Position numbers and translations under genes: made by a program
The notes under the pieces: generated by a model
The model's database searches: none
What the model saw: only the letters and a program-made list of their open reading frames with translations
Told to the model about the DNA's origin: nothing
DNA from: Olsenella_K absiana
GTDB lineage: Bacteria; Actinomycetota; Coriobacteriia; Coriobacteriales; Atopobiaceae
Direction: 5' to 3'
Assembly: GCF_036408855.1 (NCBI RefSeq)
Contig: NZ_JAZGJQ010000003.1
Coordinates: forward strand, 186,001-250,000
Length of the DNA stretch: 64,000 nucleotides
In this document: positions 1 to 8,966 of the stretch, one piece after another
Position numbering within the stretch: the stretch's first letter is position 1
Layout: each line of letters starts with the position of its first letter

Positions 1-64
1 CTACCACTCATTTTCCGGCCCTCTGAAAATTTGCTTAATGGATATGTTTCCATATAAGAAAACC

Positions 65-112
65 GAGCTTTTCGCAAGGCTCCTCTGATGATGCTCACCT
101 CGCAAAAAGCCC
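65..112 (-). terminator. Possible terminator hairpin after the RNA methyltransferase gene
   Basis: Read on the minus strand, bases 112-98 pair with 79-65 in a 15-bp stem that needs three G-U pairs, with an 18-base loop. It lies about 25 bases past the methyltransferase stop codon. The tail is only moderately U-rich (GGTTTTCTTATAT). The first 135 bases are otherwise AT-rich non-coding sequence with no gene I can support. Confidence 0.4.
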
Positions 113-135
113 GGAAATACGCCACTTTTTGGCTC

Positions 136-1479
136 TTATTTATCTTTTCTTGACAGCAAACAGACCGTCTCCACATGGAAGGTCTGGGGAAAGAGGTCGA
201 CGGGCGTGACGGAGAGGGGCCGAAAGGCTCCCTCGGCGCGGAACCGCGCGAGGTCGCGCGCGAGCGTGGCCGGGTCGCAGCTGACGTATGCGATTGCGCG
301 CGCGGGCTGCGCCGAGAGCTTCTGCACGACGTCGGCCGCGAGCCCCGCCCGCGGCGGGTCGACGACAATCACGTCCGCGTCGGTGTCCGGGAACTCGAGG
401 CCGGCGTCGCCGCCGATGGGGTCGGCGTTGCCGATGCCCGCCCGCTCGAGGTTGCGCCTGAGGTCGCGGACGGCGGGGCCGTACGACTCGACGGCGGAGA
501 CGTAGCCGCAGCGCCTGGCGAGCGGCAGCGTGAAGGTGCCCGCCCCACAGTAGAGGTCCATGGCCTCGTCGTCGGGAGTGGGGCTCAGCCCTTCGAGGAC
601 GAGCTCCTGAAGCCGCTCGGCCCCGGTGGTGTTGACCTGGAAGAACGAGGGGGCCGAGACGCGCATGGTCTCGCCGCCGATCCACTCCTTCCAGTGCCCC
701 TTGCCCGAGAGAACCTCGAGGCCCGCGATCTTGCGCGCCTTGCTCGCGCCCTTGGTCATGACGCGCACGACGGAGGTCGCCTTGACGGCGTCGCCCACTA
801 TCTTGGCGGCGCGGGCGCGGGGGAAGGCCTCCGGCCTCGTCCACAACGCGACCTCGACGTCGCCGGTGCGCTCGGAGACCCTGAGGCCGATGCGCTCGAA
901 GCTCAGCCGGTCGGAGTTGGCGAGGTAGGTGAGGGCGCCGGAGACCGACTTGACGAGGGCCTGGTTCTTGCCGGAGAGCAGCGGGCACTTGGGGACCTTG
1001 ACGACGCTCGTGCCGTCCGTCCCGTGCATGCCTATGATGGAGCGCCTCCCGTTGCGCGCGAACGCGAGCTCTATCTTGTTGCGGTAGCCCCAGGGCGCCG
1101 AGGGGGCCTCGCAGGGAGCGACGAGGCCCTCCGCCTCGTCGGGGTCGAAGCGCCCGATCCGGACGAGGGAGTCCACGACGGACGCGCGCTTCGAGGAGAG
1201 CTGCAGGGGGCGGGAGAGGCTCGCCCAAGGGCAGCCGCCGCAGGCGCCCGCGAGCGGGCAGGCCGGGCGCACCCGGTCGGGCGAGGGCTCGAGCACGCTC
1301 TCCACCCTGGCCCTGAGGAAGGTCCCCGCGTCCTGCGTGACGCGTGCGTCGACGAGGTCGCCCGGGACGCCCCCGCTCACGAAGACGGTCTCGCCGTCGT
1401 CGGTACGCGCGATGGCGTCCGCGCCGTAGGCCATCCGCTCGACCCTCAGCCTCAGGGCCTTTCCTCCGGTAACACCCAT
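136..1479 (-). CDS. rlmD: TRAM-domain class I SAM-dependent RNA (uracil-C5) methyltransferase, RlmD/RumA type
   Basis: This enzyme family transfers a methyl group from SAM to C5 of a uridine in 23S rRNA (or tRNA) in the cytoplasm. The 447-residue protein starts with a TRAM RNA-binding domain (about 1-65). It is followed by the cysteine cluster C74, C80, C83 and a later C165, the pattern that binds a [4Fe-4S] cluster in RlmD. The Rossmann methyltransferase domain contains DLYCGAGTFTLPLA and VIVVDPPRAG, and the catalytic cysteine is C401 in YVSCDPATLA. The ATG at 1479 has a GGGGG ribosome site six bases upstream. A 13-bp hairpin separates it from ppk. Seen: domains and cysteines. Inferred: the exact target uridine, because RlmC, RlmD and TrmA homologues are hard to separate by eye. 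Confidence 0.85.
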   Translation of the reverse strand: MGVTGGKALRLRVERMAYGADAIARTDDGETVFVSGGVPGDLVDARVTQDAGTFLRARVESVLEPSPDRVRPACPLAGACGGCPWASLSRPLQLSSKRASVVDSLVRIGRFDPDEAEGLVAPCEAPSAPWGYRNKIELAFARNGRRSIIGMHGTDGTSVVKVPKCPLLSGKNQALVKSVSGALTYLANSDRLSFERIGLRVSERTGDVEVALWTRPEAFPRARAAKIVGDAVKATSVVRVMTKGASKARKIAGLEVLSGKGHWKEWIGGETMRVSAPSFFQVNTTGAERLQELVLEGLSPTPDDEAMDLYCGAGTFTLPLARRCGYVSAVESYGPAVRDLRRNLERAGIGNADPIGGDAGLEFPDTDADVIVVDPPRAGLAADVVQKLSAQPARAIAYVSCDPATLARDLARFRAEGAFRPLSVTPVDLFPQTFHVETVCLLSRKDK

Positions 1480-1495
1480 GCTTCCCCCTAAGGAG

Positions 1496-1524
1496 CGAGG
1501 CCAGAGGGCGTCCCTCTGGCCTCG
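1496..1524. terminator. Perfect 13-bp hairpin between ppk and rlmD
   Basis: CGAGGCCAGAGGG (1496-1508) pairs perfectly with 1512-1524 around a three-base loop. It lies downstream of ppk and directly upstream of the rlmD ribosome site. It lacks a clean U-tract on either strand, so it may be a terminator of the high-GC type or a structure in the rlmD leader. Confidence 0.5.
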
Positions 1525-1616
1525 TCGTCAAACACTGCCAGTCACTTGAGTATAGACGTAGCGGGGACGGGCGGGGGAGGCGGGTGCTCCACCGCCCGGT
1601 CTCGCCCTGCCTGTCG

Positions 1617-4325
1617 CTAGTCCTTGCGACCCCCACCGAACAGCATCTTAAGGCCCATGCCGATGAGGTGCAGCGCCGTCGTCGTGCGACTCGCGCCCTC
1701 GGGCGCCTCGGGCCCGACGCCTGCGCCGGTGCCAGCAGGGGCGGCCTCGCGGCCCGCCTCGGCTCCGTCGAGGTCCGGTGCCACCCCCGACGCCACACGC
1801 CCGGTCGTGGTGCCGTCCAGGGAGGGAGGCTCGACTTTGGGTTGAGGGTTCTTCTCGGCGGGCTCCATACCCTCGACCTCAGCTTGAGGCTCAATCTTGG
1901 AGCCTTCCGTAGAGCGCGTGTCGTCGCTGGTCGGAGTGAGGGGCTGCGCCTCGGGCGCGGGCGTTCCCGGAAGGTTCTCGGCGTCTGCGCGAGGCATCTC
2001 CTCCGTCCACCCGCGGACGTCGGGGAAGGGCGCCTTCGGGAGGGTCGAGACGGGGGCGTCGTGGTCGTCGTCGTAGGTGCCGATGCCGGGCAGCGACAGG
2101 AGGCGGTCCGTGACGCTGCGCGAGAGCTTGGGGGTGATGGTGCCGGAGGGCGTGAGGATGCTCACGTCGGACTTGCGGGCGCGCAGGTACGCGAGCTGCA
2201 TCAGCGCCTCCTGGCAGACGACCCTCGGCTCGCCGGGCTCGGCGTCGAGCTTCCTCCAGGTGCCCTCGCTCGTGAGCTGGCGCGCCTTCACGTTGTCGGC
2301 GAGCTGGAAGTTCATGTACTGGATCACGAGCTCGCGGCAGGTCCTGTCGAGCACCGGGTAGGCGATCTCGACGCGACGCTCGGTGTTGCGGGTCATCATG
2401 TCGGCGGACGAGAGGTAGACGGTGTCGACGTCGACGCCGAAGGCGTAGACGCGGGCGTGCTCGAGGAAGCGGCCGGCTATCTCCCTCACGACGAGCCCCT
2501 CGGTCTTGCCGGGGACGTCCGCCTTGATGCAGCAGATGCCGCGCACGATCATGATCACGTGGACGCCCGCCTGGCAGGCCTCGGCGATCTTGTCGATGAC
2601 GTCGCGGTCGGTGAGCGAGTTCATCTTCATGAAGACCTGCGCGGGCAGGCCCTCGCGCGCGTGGCGGATCTCCCTGTTGAGGCCCCTGAGGACGAGGGGC
2701 TTCAGGCCGACGGGGGCGACGCCGAGGTACTTGTAGGTGCCGCGCAGGTTGCCGACGCCGAGGTTGCGGAAGAAGGAGTTGCCGTCCTCGGCGATGCCCT
2801 CGTGGGCGGTGAGCAGCATGAAGTCCGAGTAGAGCTTGGCGGTCTTCTCGTTGAAGTTGCCGGTGCCCAGGCAGGTGATCCGCTTTATGCTGCCGCCGTT
2901 GTGGTAGGTGATCTGGCAGATCTTGGAGTGTACCTTGTATCCCTCCTGGCCGTAGATGACCGTGCAGCCCGCGTTCTCGAGGCGCTCCGCCCAGGCGATG
3001 TTGTTCGCCTCGTCGAAGCGGGCGCGCAGCTCCATGAGGACGGTGACGTCCTTGCCGTTCTCGACCGCCGAGATGAGGCTCTCGCAGAGGCGCGACTGCT
3101 TGGCCACGCGGTAGAGGGTGATCTTGATGGAGATGCAGTCGTCGTCGTTGGCGGCCTGGCGCAGGAGCTCGAGCAGCGGGTCCATCGACTCGTAGGGGTA
3201 GAAGAGAAGGACGTCGTGGTCCTCGACCTGGGGCCGCAGGGGCCTCGCCATGTCGACCATGGGCGAGATCTGCGGGACGAACGGCTCGTAGACGAGCCTG
3301 CTGTGCACCTCGTCGGGGATCTTGCCCTCGAGTCCGTAGATAAAGCCTAGGTCGAGCGGGATGCGGACCCTCGAGACGCGCTCCTTGGTGAGCCCCAGCT
3401 CGCGGATGATGGAGGCCTCGAGCTTGCGGTCGAGCTCGCCGCGGATCTCGAGGCGGATCGGCTGGAGGCGCTGGCGCTTCTTGAGTACCTTCTTCATGTG
3501 GAGGCGGTAGTCCTCCTCCTCCTCGACGCCCTCGCCGTCGGGGTCGATGTCGGCGTTTCGCGTGACGCGGATGACCGCGTGGTTGCGCGGCACGTAGCCG
3601 CCGAAGCAGTCGGAGAGCTTGTAGGCGATTACGTCCTCGAGCAGGGTGTAGCGGTAGAGTTTGGTGGTGGAGGGCAGCTCGACCACGCGCGGCAGCGAGG
3701 GCGGCACCTCGACGATGCCGAGCACGCCGCGCTCGTCGGCGCCGTCGAGGGTGCAGGCGACGTACTGGTAGGAGTTGCGCAGGTTGGGGAAGGGGTGGCG
3801 CGGGTCGATGATCAGGGGCGAGTTGATGGGCGCGACGAAGCTCGCGTAGTAGCTCTCGACGGCCTCGACGTCGTCCTCGAGGTAGTCTCCGGGCGCGACG
3901 TAGGAGAGGCCGTTGGCCGAGAGCTCGGAGGTGACCTTCTCCCAGGCGGAGGCCTGGCGCTCGAGCAGGCCTGGCAGGATCGAGAAGACCGTCTCGAGCT
4001 GCTCCGAGGGGGTCTGGTCGGACTTGTTGTCGCGCGGCTGGTGCTTGAGCCGGGCGAGGTCGGACAGGCCGCCGACGCGGATCATGAACCACTCGTCGAG
4101 GTTCGAGCCGAAGATCTCGACGAACTTGAGCCGCTCGAAGAGGGGGACGGTGGGGTCGAGGGCCTCGTCCAGGATGCGGTCGTCGAAGTTGAGCCAGCTC
4201 ACCTCGCGGTTCTGCGTGTAGGAGAAGTCGCGCCCGGAGCCGTGGTCCGCGGCGGCGGGCTGGTCGTCGCCGGCGTCGCGCAAGGTGGCGTCCTGCTGGT
4301 CGGGCTTGTCGCTCTTCTTGCTCAT
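1617..4325 (-). CDS. ppk: Polyphosphate kinase 1 with a long C-terminal extension
   Basis: Ppk1 reversibly polymerises the gamma-phosphate of ATP into inorganic polyphosphate. The N domain begins after a 36-residue acidic leader, with NREVSWLNFDDRIL and FGSNLDEWFMIRVGGL. The two phospholipase-D-like C domains carry the family histidines in GYKVHSKICQ (autophosphorylated His) and FLEHARVYAFG. At 902 residues the protein is about 200 longer than usual Ppk1 proteins (near 700). The extra part, from roughly residue 715, is a low-complexity Pro/Glu/Ala/Thr-rich tail. It ends in a short hydrophobic, basic segment (LHLIGMGLKMLFGGGRKD) that could be an amphipathic helix. The gene is monocistronic and divergent from argF. 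The enzyme call is firm. The role of the tail is unknown. Confidence 0.96.
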   Translation of the reverse strand: MSKKSDKPDQQDATLRDAGDDQPAAADHGSGRDFSYTQNREVSWLNFDDRILDEALDPTVPLFERLKFVEIFGSNLDEWFMIRVGGLSDLARLKHQPRDNKSDQTPSEQLETVFSILPGLLERQASAWEKVTSELSANGLSYVAPGDYLEDDVEAVESYYASFVAPINSPLIIDPRHPFPNLRNSYQYVACTLDGADERGVLGIVEVPPSLPRVVELPSTTKLYRYTLLEDVIAYKLSDCFGGYVPRNHAVIRVTRNADIDPDGEGVEEEEDYRLHMKKVLKKRQRLQPIRLEIRGELDRKLEASIIRELGLTKERVSRVRIPLDLGFIYGLEGKIPDEVHSRLVYEPFVPQISPMVDMARPLRPQVEDHDVLLFYPYESMDPLLELLRQAANDDDCISIKITLYRVAKQSRLCESLISAVENGKDVTVLMELRARFDEANNIAWAERLENAGCTVIYGQEGYKVHSKICQITYHNGGSIKRITCLGTGNFNEKTAKLYSDFMLLTAHEGIAEDGNSFFRNLGVGNLRGTYKYLGVAPVGLKPLVLRGLNREIRHAREGLPAQVFMKMNSLTDRDVIDKIAEACQAGVHVIMIVRGICCIKADVPGKTEGLVVREIAGRFLEHARVYAFGVDVDTVYLSSADMMTRNTERRVEIAYPVLDRTCRELVIQYMNFQLADNVKARQLTSEGTWRKLDAEPGEPRVVCQEALMQLAYLRARKSDVSILTPSGTITPKLSRSVTDRLLSLPGIGTYDDDHDAPVSTLPKAPFPDVRGWTEEMPRADAENLPGTPAPEAQPLTPTSDDTRSTEGSKIEPQAEVEGMEPAEKNPQPKVEPPSLDGTTTGRVASGVAPDLDGAEAGREAAPAGTGAGVGPEAPEGASRTTTALHLIGMGLKMLFGGGRKD

Positions 4326-4397
4326 ATGCGCTCCTGACTCTGCTCGCCCCTTTGGGGGCCGGCCCTCGGGGACTGTTGCCGCTTCGCTTCGCGTGAG

Positions 4398-4426
4398 GTG
4401 TCCCCGGACGCTCGGGCGGGGGACAC
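4398..4426. promoter_or_regulatory. Inverted repeat in the ppk-argF divergent intergenic region
   Basis: GTGTCCCC (4398-4405) is repeated inverted as GGGGACAC (4419-4426) with 13 bases between, about 70 bases upstream of the ppk start. It could be a hairpin in the ppk leader or an operator. The rest of the roughly 300-base divergent region (4326-4621) holds no gene. Confidence 0.3.
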
Positions 4427-4530
4427 GTGACTCAAACTATAGGTAATGGAGAACTGCACTTTGATAAGACTTCCGTAAGCACCCGCCCTCCCGTCCGTCG
4501 AGTGGAGCTCCGCTCGTTACGTGCTCTTGA

Positions 4531-4547
4531 CCAGAACGGCGTTCTGG
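4531..4547. promoter_or_regulatory. Candidate operator: 7-bp-arm palindrome upstream of argF
   Basis: CCAGAAC-GGC-GTTCTGG is a perfect inverted repeat about 75 bases upstream of the argF start. It follows a TTGACC hexamer (4527-4532) and precedes a CATAGAAT -10-like element (4570-4576). A second, near-perfect 18-bp palindrome lies at 4499-4516 (CGAGTGGAG/CTCCGCTCG, one mismatch). Neither matches an ArgR box. The half-sites resemble the Gram-positive LexA box but have a 3-base rather than 4-base spacer. Confidence 0.35.
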
Positions 4548-4621
4548 GCGTCCGCGGGCTCCGCCGGGCATAGAATGGCAGCTTCACGGCACCGAAACAC
4601 GACCGCCGAAAGGAGCCCCAG

Positions 4622-5629
4622 ATGACCGTCAACCTCTCTGGCCGCAGCTTCCTCAAGCTGCTCGACTTCACGCCGGAGGAGATAGAGTACCTCCTCGACC
4701 TCTCCGCGGAGTTCAAGCGTCTCAAGAAGGCCAGGACGCCGCACCGCCTGCTCGAGGGGAGGAACGTCGCGCTCATCTTCGAGAAGACGTCCACGCGGAC
4801 GCGCAGCTCCTTCGAGGTGGCCGCGCACGACCTGGGGATGGGCGCCGTCTACATCGGTCCGGGCTCGTCGCAGCTGGGCACAAAGGAGTCCGTGGAGGAC
4901 ACCGCAAAGGTCATGGGCCGAATGTACGACGGCATCGAGTACCGCGGGTTCGGCCAGGAGGTCGTGGAGGAGCTCGCCGCCAACGCCGGCGTGCCCGTCT
5001 GGAACGGCCTCACCACCGAGTTCCACCCGACCCAGATGCTCGCCGACGTCCTGACCGCCCGCGAGGTCTTCGGCCGCGACCTCAAGGGGCGCAAGCTCAC
5101 GTTCTTCGGTGACGCCGGAAACAACGTGGGCAACTCGCTCATGGTGGTCTGCGCCAAGCTCGGCATCGACTTCTGCGCCTGCGGGCCAAAGAGGCAGATG
5201 CCGGACGACGAGCTCGTCGCCACCTGCCGGGCCATAGCCGAGGGTAGCGGCTCCACGATCACCCTCACGGAGGACGTGGAGGAGGGCGCCCGCGACGCGA
5301 GCGTGCTCTACACGGACATCTGGGTCTCGATGGGTGAGCCGGCCGAGCTCTGGGAGGAGCGCATCTCCCTCCTCGAGCCCTATCGCGTCACCGCGGACGT
5401 GATGGCGCAGGCGCGCCCCGACGCCATCTTCCTGCACTGCCTGCCGAGCTTCCACGACACCAAGACCACCGTGGGCGCCCAGATAGCCGAGAGGTTCGGC
5501 GTGCGGGAGATGGAGGTCTCCGACGAGGTCTTCCGGAGCGAGCGCAGCCACGTGTTCGACGAGGCGGAGAACCGCATGCACACCATCAAGGCCGTCATGT
5601 ACGCGACGCTCAAGAACCCCGAGGAGTAG
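4622..5629 (+). CDS. argF: Ornithine carbamoyltransferase
   Basis: The enzyme condenses carbamoyl phosphate with ornithine to give citrulline in arginine synthesis, or runs in reverse in the arginine deiminase pathway. The 335-residue length is normal. The carbamoyl-phosphate site STRTR is at residues 57-61, FHPTQMLAD near 139 contacts phosphate, and HCLPSFHD near 275 is the OTCase ornithine-side motif. The ATG follows an AAAGGAG ribosome site. The next gene, ilvB, starts only ten bases after the stop, so argF appears to lead a transcript with ilvBNC. No other arginine gene is in the window, so the sequence does not show whether the enzyme is anabolic (argF) or catabolic (arcB). Confidence 0.95.
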   Translation: MTVNLSGRSFLKLLDFTPEEIEYLLDLSAEFKRLKKARTPHRLLEGRNVALIFEKTSTRTRSSFEVAAHDLGMGAVYIGPGSSQLGTKESVEDTAKVMGRMYDGIEYRGFGQEVVEELAANAGVPVWNGLTTEFHPTQMLADVLTAREVFGRDLKGRKLTFFGDAGNNVGNSLMVVCAKLGIDFCACGPKRQMPDDELVATCRAIAEGSGSTITLTEDVEEGARDASVLYTDIWVSMGEPAELWEERISLLEPYRVTADVMAQARPDAIFLHCLPSFHDTKTTVGAQIAERFGVREMEVSDEVFRSERSHVFDEAENRMHTIKAVMYATLKNPEE

Positions 5630-5639
5630 GGAGGGGAAC

Positions 5640-7310
5640 GTGAAGCTGAGCGGATCAGACATCGTCGTGAGGACCCTGGTGGAGCAGGGCGTGGACGTCG
5701 TCTTCGGCTACCCGGGCGGGACGGTCATCGACATCTACGACTCGCTCTACAAGTACTCCGACGAGCTGAGGCACGTCCTGGTGGCGCACGAGCAGGGGGC
5801 CGCCCATGCGGCCGACGGCTACGCGCGCGCAACGGGCAGGCCCGGCGTGTGCATCGCGACCTCCGGGCCCGGCGCGACCAACCTCGTCACGGGCATCGCG
5901 ACCTCCTTCCTCGACTCGACGCCCCTGGTCGCCATCACCGGCAACGTGCCGTGGTCGCAGATCGGCACAGACTCCTTCCAGGAGATCGACATCACGGGCA
6001 TCACGCTGCCCGTGACCAAGCACAACTACTTCATCGGAGACGTCCGCGACATCGCCCCGACCCTGCGCGAGGCCTTCCGCCTCGCGCGCTCCGGCCGGCC
6101 CGGGCCCGTGCTCGTCGACATCGCGAAGGACGCCCAGCGCGCCACGTGCGACTTCGAGCCCCTGGAGGCCCCCGTCGAGCCCGACCCGGTGGCCCCCTAC
6201 GAGGGCGACCTCCTGCCGGAGGTCGCGATGTGCATCAACAAGTCGAGCCGCCCCTACGTCTACTGCGGCGGCGGCACGATCGCGTCGGGCGCCGAGGAGC
6301 AGGTCGCGCGTCTCGCGGACGTCATCGACGCGCCCATCGCCACCTCGCTCATGGGCGTCTCTGCCATAAGCTCCGACAACCCGCGGCTCCTCGGCATGGA
6401 GGGCATGCACGGCCACTACGCCGCCACGAAGGCGATGGCGGCAGCGGACTGCATCATCGCCCTCGGCGTCCGCTTCAACGACCGCTCGACGGGCGACCGT
6501 CACAGCTTCGCCCAGGGAACGCGCATCGTCCACATCGACATCGACGAGTCGGAGCTCTCCAAGAACATCCCGGACACCTACGACCTCAAGGGCGACCTCG
6601 CGCTCACGCTCGACCGCCTCATCCCGCTCCTCGAGGAGACGACCCACCCAGACTGGGACGCGACCATAGCCTCGCTCAGGGAGGAGGAGCGCGCCTGCGA
6701 GGACGCGCGGGAGGGCCTCACGCCCGCCAACGTCATGCGCGAGCTCGACCGTCGCCTCACGCCCGACGTCCCCGTGGTGACCGACGTCGGCCAGCACCAG
6801 ATGTGGGCGAGCCAGATGCTGACCTTCAGGCGCCCGCGCTCCTTCATCACGAGCGGCGGGCTCGGCACGATGGGGTTCGGGCTGGGAGCGGCCATCGGCG
6901 CCTCGCTCGGCACGCACGACCGCGTGGTCCTCGTGATCGGCGACGGAGGCTTCGGCATGTGCATGACCGAGCTCGCCACGGCCGTGACCAACCGGGTGCC
7001 CGTCACCATCCTGCTGCTCAACAACGGGGTGCTCGGCATGGTCCGCCAGCAGCAGCGCTTCATCTGCGACGGGCGCTACTCCAACACCGACCTCGACCGG
7101 AGGACGGACTTCGTCGCCGTCGCCCGGGGCTTCGGCGCCGAGGCAGAGCGCGTCTCCTCCGTGGAGGAGCTGGGGCGCGCGCTCGGGCGCGCCCTCGCCG
7201 CCGAGGGCCCCTACCTGGTGGAGTGTCCCATCGACAAGGACGAGCTCGTGCTGCCCATGATGCTGCCCGGCGGCACCCTCGACAACCTCATCACGAGGGG
7301 GGATGAGTAG
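5640..7310 (+). CDS. ilvB: Acetolactate synthase, catalytic subunit (copy 1)
   Basis: This ThDP-dependent enzyme condenses pyruvate with pyruvate or 2-oxobutyrate, the first common step of Val/Leu/Ile synthesis. The catalytic glutamate is in AHEQGAAHAADGYAR near residue 50. The ThDP site spans GDGGFGMCMTEL to LLLNNGVLGM. The 556-residue length fits. A GTG start follows a GGGAGGGG ribosome site. The regulatory subunit ilvN begins immediately after the stop, and ilvC follows, so this is the complete two-subunit enzyme. A second catalytic subunit gene lies at 9336. Confidence 0.95.
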   Translation: MKLSGSDIVVRTLVEQGVDVVFGYPGGTVIDIYDSLYKYSDELRHVLVAHEQGAAHAADGYARATGRPGVCIATSGPGATNLVTGIATSFLDSTPLVAITGNVPWSQIGTDSFQEIDITGITLPVTKHNYFIGDVRDIAPTLREAFRLARSGRPGPVLVDIAKDAQRATCDFEPLEAPVEPDPVAPYEGDLLPEVAMCINKSSRPYVYCGGGTIASGAEEQVARLADVIDAPIATSLMGVSAISSDNPRLLGMEGMHGHYAATKAMAAADCIIALGVRFNDRSTGDRHSFAQGTRIVHIDIDESELSKNIPDTYDLKGDLALTLDRLIPLLEETTHPDWDATIASLREEERACEDAREGLTPANVMRELDRRLTPDVPVVTDVGQHQMWASQMLTFRRPRSFITSGGLGTMGFGLGAAIGASLGTHDRVVLVIGDGGFGMCMTELATAVTNRVPVTILLLNNGVLGMVRQQQRFICDGRYSNTDLDRRTDFVAVARGFGAEAERVSSVEELGRALGRALAAEGPYLVECPIDKDELVLPMMLPGGTLDNLITRGDE

Positions 7311-7817
7311 ATGCAGAGATACACCCTCGCCATCCTCGTCAAGAACGAGTTCGGCGTGCTCAACCGCGTCACGAGCATGTTCAGGCGCCGCATGTTCAAC
7401 ATCAGCTGCCTCACCGTGAGCGAGACCGAGTCGCCGCGCTTCTCGCGCATCACCGTGATCTTCGACGGCGAGGACCAGGCCAAGCGCCAGCTGGTCAGCC
7501 AGCTGCACAAGCTGCCCGACATCGTCGGGGTGAAGGAGTTCGAGAAGGGCGCGTCCGTCTCGAGCGAGCTCATGCTGATCAAGATGGACTACGACGCGGC
7601 GGACCGCCATGCCGTGCTCGACCTCGTGGACGCCTTCGACGCCAAGATCCTCGACTACACGCGCGACGCGGTCGTCATCCAGGTGACGGGCGACACGCCG
7701 AAGATCGACGCCTTCATCGACCTCATGCGCGACTACCGAATCCTCGAGATCTGCCGTACCGGCGTGGTGTCGCTCGAGCGCGGCGCTACGGTAATGCGCA
7801 AGGTTACCAAGCTGTAA
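7311..7817 (+). CDS. ilvN: Acetolactate synthase, regulatory (small) subunit
   Basis: The small subunit stimulates the catalytic subunit and gives valine feedback inhibition. The 168 residues contain an N-terminal ACT domain (YTLAILVKNEFGVLNRVTSMF) with the conserved NISCLTV segment, then the C-terminal regulatory domain ending with ALS-small-type GVVSLERG. The ATG directly abuts the ilvB stop (TAG then ATG), suggesting translational coupling. It is the only small subunit in the window although there are two large subunits. Confidence 0.95.
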   Translation: MQRYTLAILVKNEFGVLNRVTSMFRRRMFNISCLTVSETESPRFSRITVIFDGEDQAKRQLVSQLHKLPDIVGVKEFEKGASVSSELMLIKMDYDAADRHAVLDLVDAFDAKILDYTRDAVVIQVTGDTPKIDAFIDLMRDYRILEICRTGVVSLERGATVMRKVTKL

Positions 7818-7915
7818 GAGGCGTGTTTCATCGGCGGCTCCATCGGCGAGCTGCGCATACCATACGGTGACCGCGAAACCCGCGGTGCCACACCTTCCGA
7901 AAGGAGATTCGCAAG

Positions 7916-8935
7916 ATGGCCTTCAAGATGTACCACGAACAGGACTGCGACATCAGCAAGCTGGACGGCAAGCACGTCGCCATCATCGGCTACGGCTCGC
8001 AGGGCCACGCGCACGCCCTCAACCTGAGGGACTCCGGCGTCGAGGTCAAGGTCGGCCTGCGCGAGGGCTCCAAGTCCGCCGAGAAGGCCCGAAAGCAGGG
8101 CATCGAGGTCGTCTCCAACGCCGAGGCCGCCAAGTGGGCCGACATCATCATGATCCTCATCAACGATGAGTACCAGGCCGCCATGTACAAGAAGGACATC
8201 GAGCCGAACCTGACGCCCGGCAAGACCATCGCCTTTGCCCACGGCTTCAACATCCACTACGGCTGCATCGAGGTCCGTCCGGACTGCAACGTCATCATGG
8301 TCGCCCCCAAGGCTCCCGGCCACACCGTGCGCTCGACCTACCTCGAGGGCAAGGGCACCCCGTGCCTCGTCTGCGCCCACCAGGACGCCACCGGCGACGC
8401 CTTCGACCTTGCGCTCGCCTATGGCGCCGCCCTCGGCGGAGCCCGCGCGGCCCTTCTCGAGACCGACTTCAAGACCGAGACCGAGACCGACCTCTTCGGC
8501 GAGCAGAACGTGCTCTGCGGCGGCGTTACCGACCTCATGGAGGCGGGCTTCAACACGCTGGTCGAGGCTGGCTACGACCCGCGTAACGCCTACTTCGAGT
8601 GCATCCACGAGATGAAGCTGATTGTCGACCTCATCTACGAGAGCGGCTTCGCGGGCATGCGCTCCTCCATCTCCAACACCGCTGAGTACGGCGACTACAC
8701 CGCTGGCCCCAACGTCATCACCGAGGCCGCCAAGGAGGGCATGCGCCACAACCTCAAGCGCATCCAGAACGGCGAGTTCGCCAAGGAGTTCCTGCTCGAC
8801 ATGTCCGACGAGACGCACCAGGTCCACTTCAAGGCCATGCGTCGCCAGCAGGCCGAGAGCCTGATGGAGCAGACCGGCAAGAAGATCCGTGCGCTCTACT
8901 CCTGGAACGACGAGGACAAGCTCCTCAACAACTAG
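7916..8935 (+). CDS. ilvC: Ketol-acid reductoisomerase (class I)
   Basis: The enzyme isomerises and reduces acetolactate or acetohydroxybutyrate to the dihydroxy acid, using Mg2+ and a nicotinamide cofactor. The 339-residue protein has the Rossmann motif GYGSQGHAHALNLRDSG. The cofactor loop LREGSKSAEKA keeps both serines, so NADPH preference is expected. The C-terminal knotted domain keeps the metal and substrate residues (DLFGEQNVLCGG, ECIHEMKLIVDL, SISNTAEYGDY). AAGGAG sits ten bases before the ATG. It is the last gene of the argF-ilvBNC block, followed by a strong hairpin terminator at 8967. A small hairpin (ACCGCG/CGCGGT) lies in the 98-base gap after ilvN. Confidence 0.97.
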   Translation: MAFKMYHEQDCDISKLDGKHVAIIGYGSQGHAHALNLRDSGVEVKVGLREGSKSAEKARKQGIEVVSNAEAAKWADIIMILINDEYQAAMYKKDIEPNLTPGKTIAFAHGFNIHYGCIEVRPDCNVIMVAPKAPGHTVRSTYLEGKGTPCLVCAHQDATGDAFDLALAYGAALGGARAALLETDFKTETETDLFGEQNVLCGGVTDLMEAGFNTLVEAGYDPRNAYFECIHEMKLIVDLIYESGFAGMRSSISNTAEYGDYTAGPNVITEAAKEGMRHNLKRIQNGEFAKEFLLDMSDETHQVHFKAMRRQQAESLMEQTGKKIRALYSWNDEDKLLNN

Positions 8936-8966
8936 GCTCGAGCCTTACCGAGAAGGGCGCGCCTTG

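Noticed and set aside
4531..4547. LexA/SOS box upstream of argF
   Set aside because: The half-sites GAAC/GTTC resemble the Gram-positive box but are separated by three rather than four bases, and arginine synthesis is not an SOS function.
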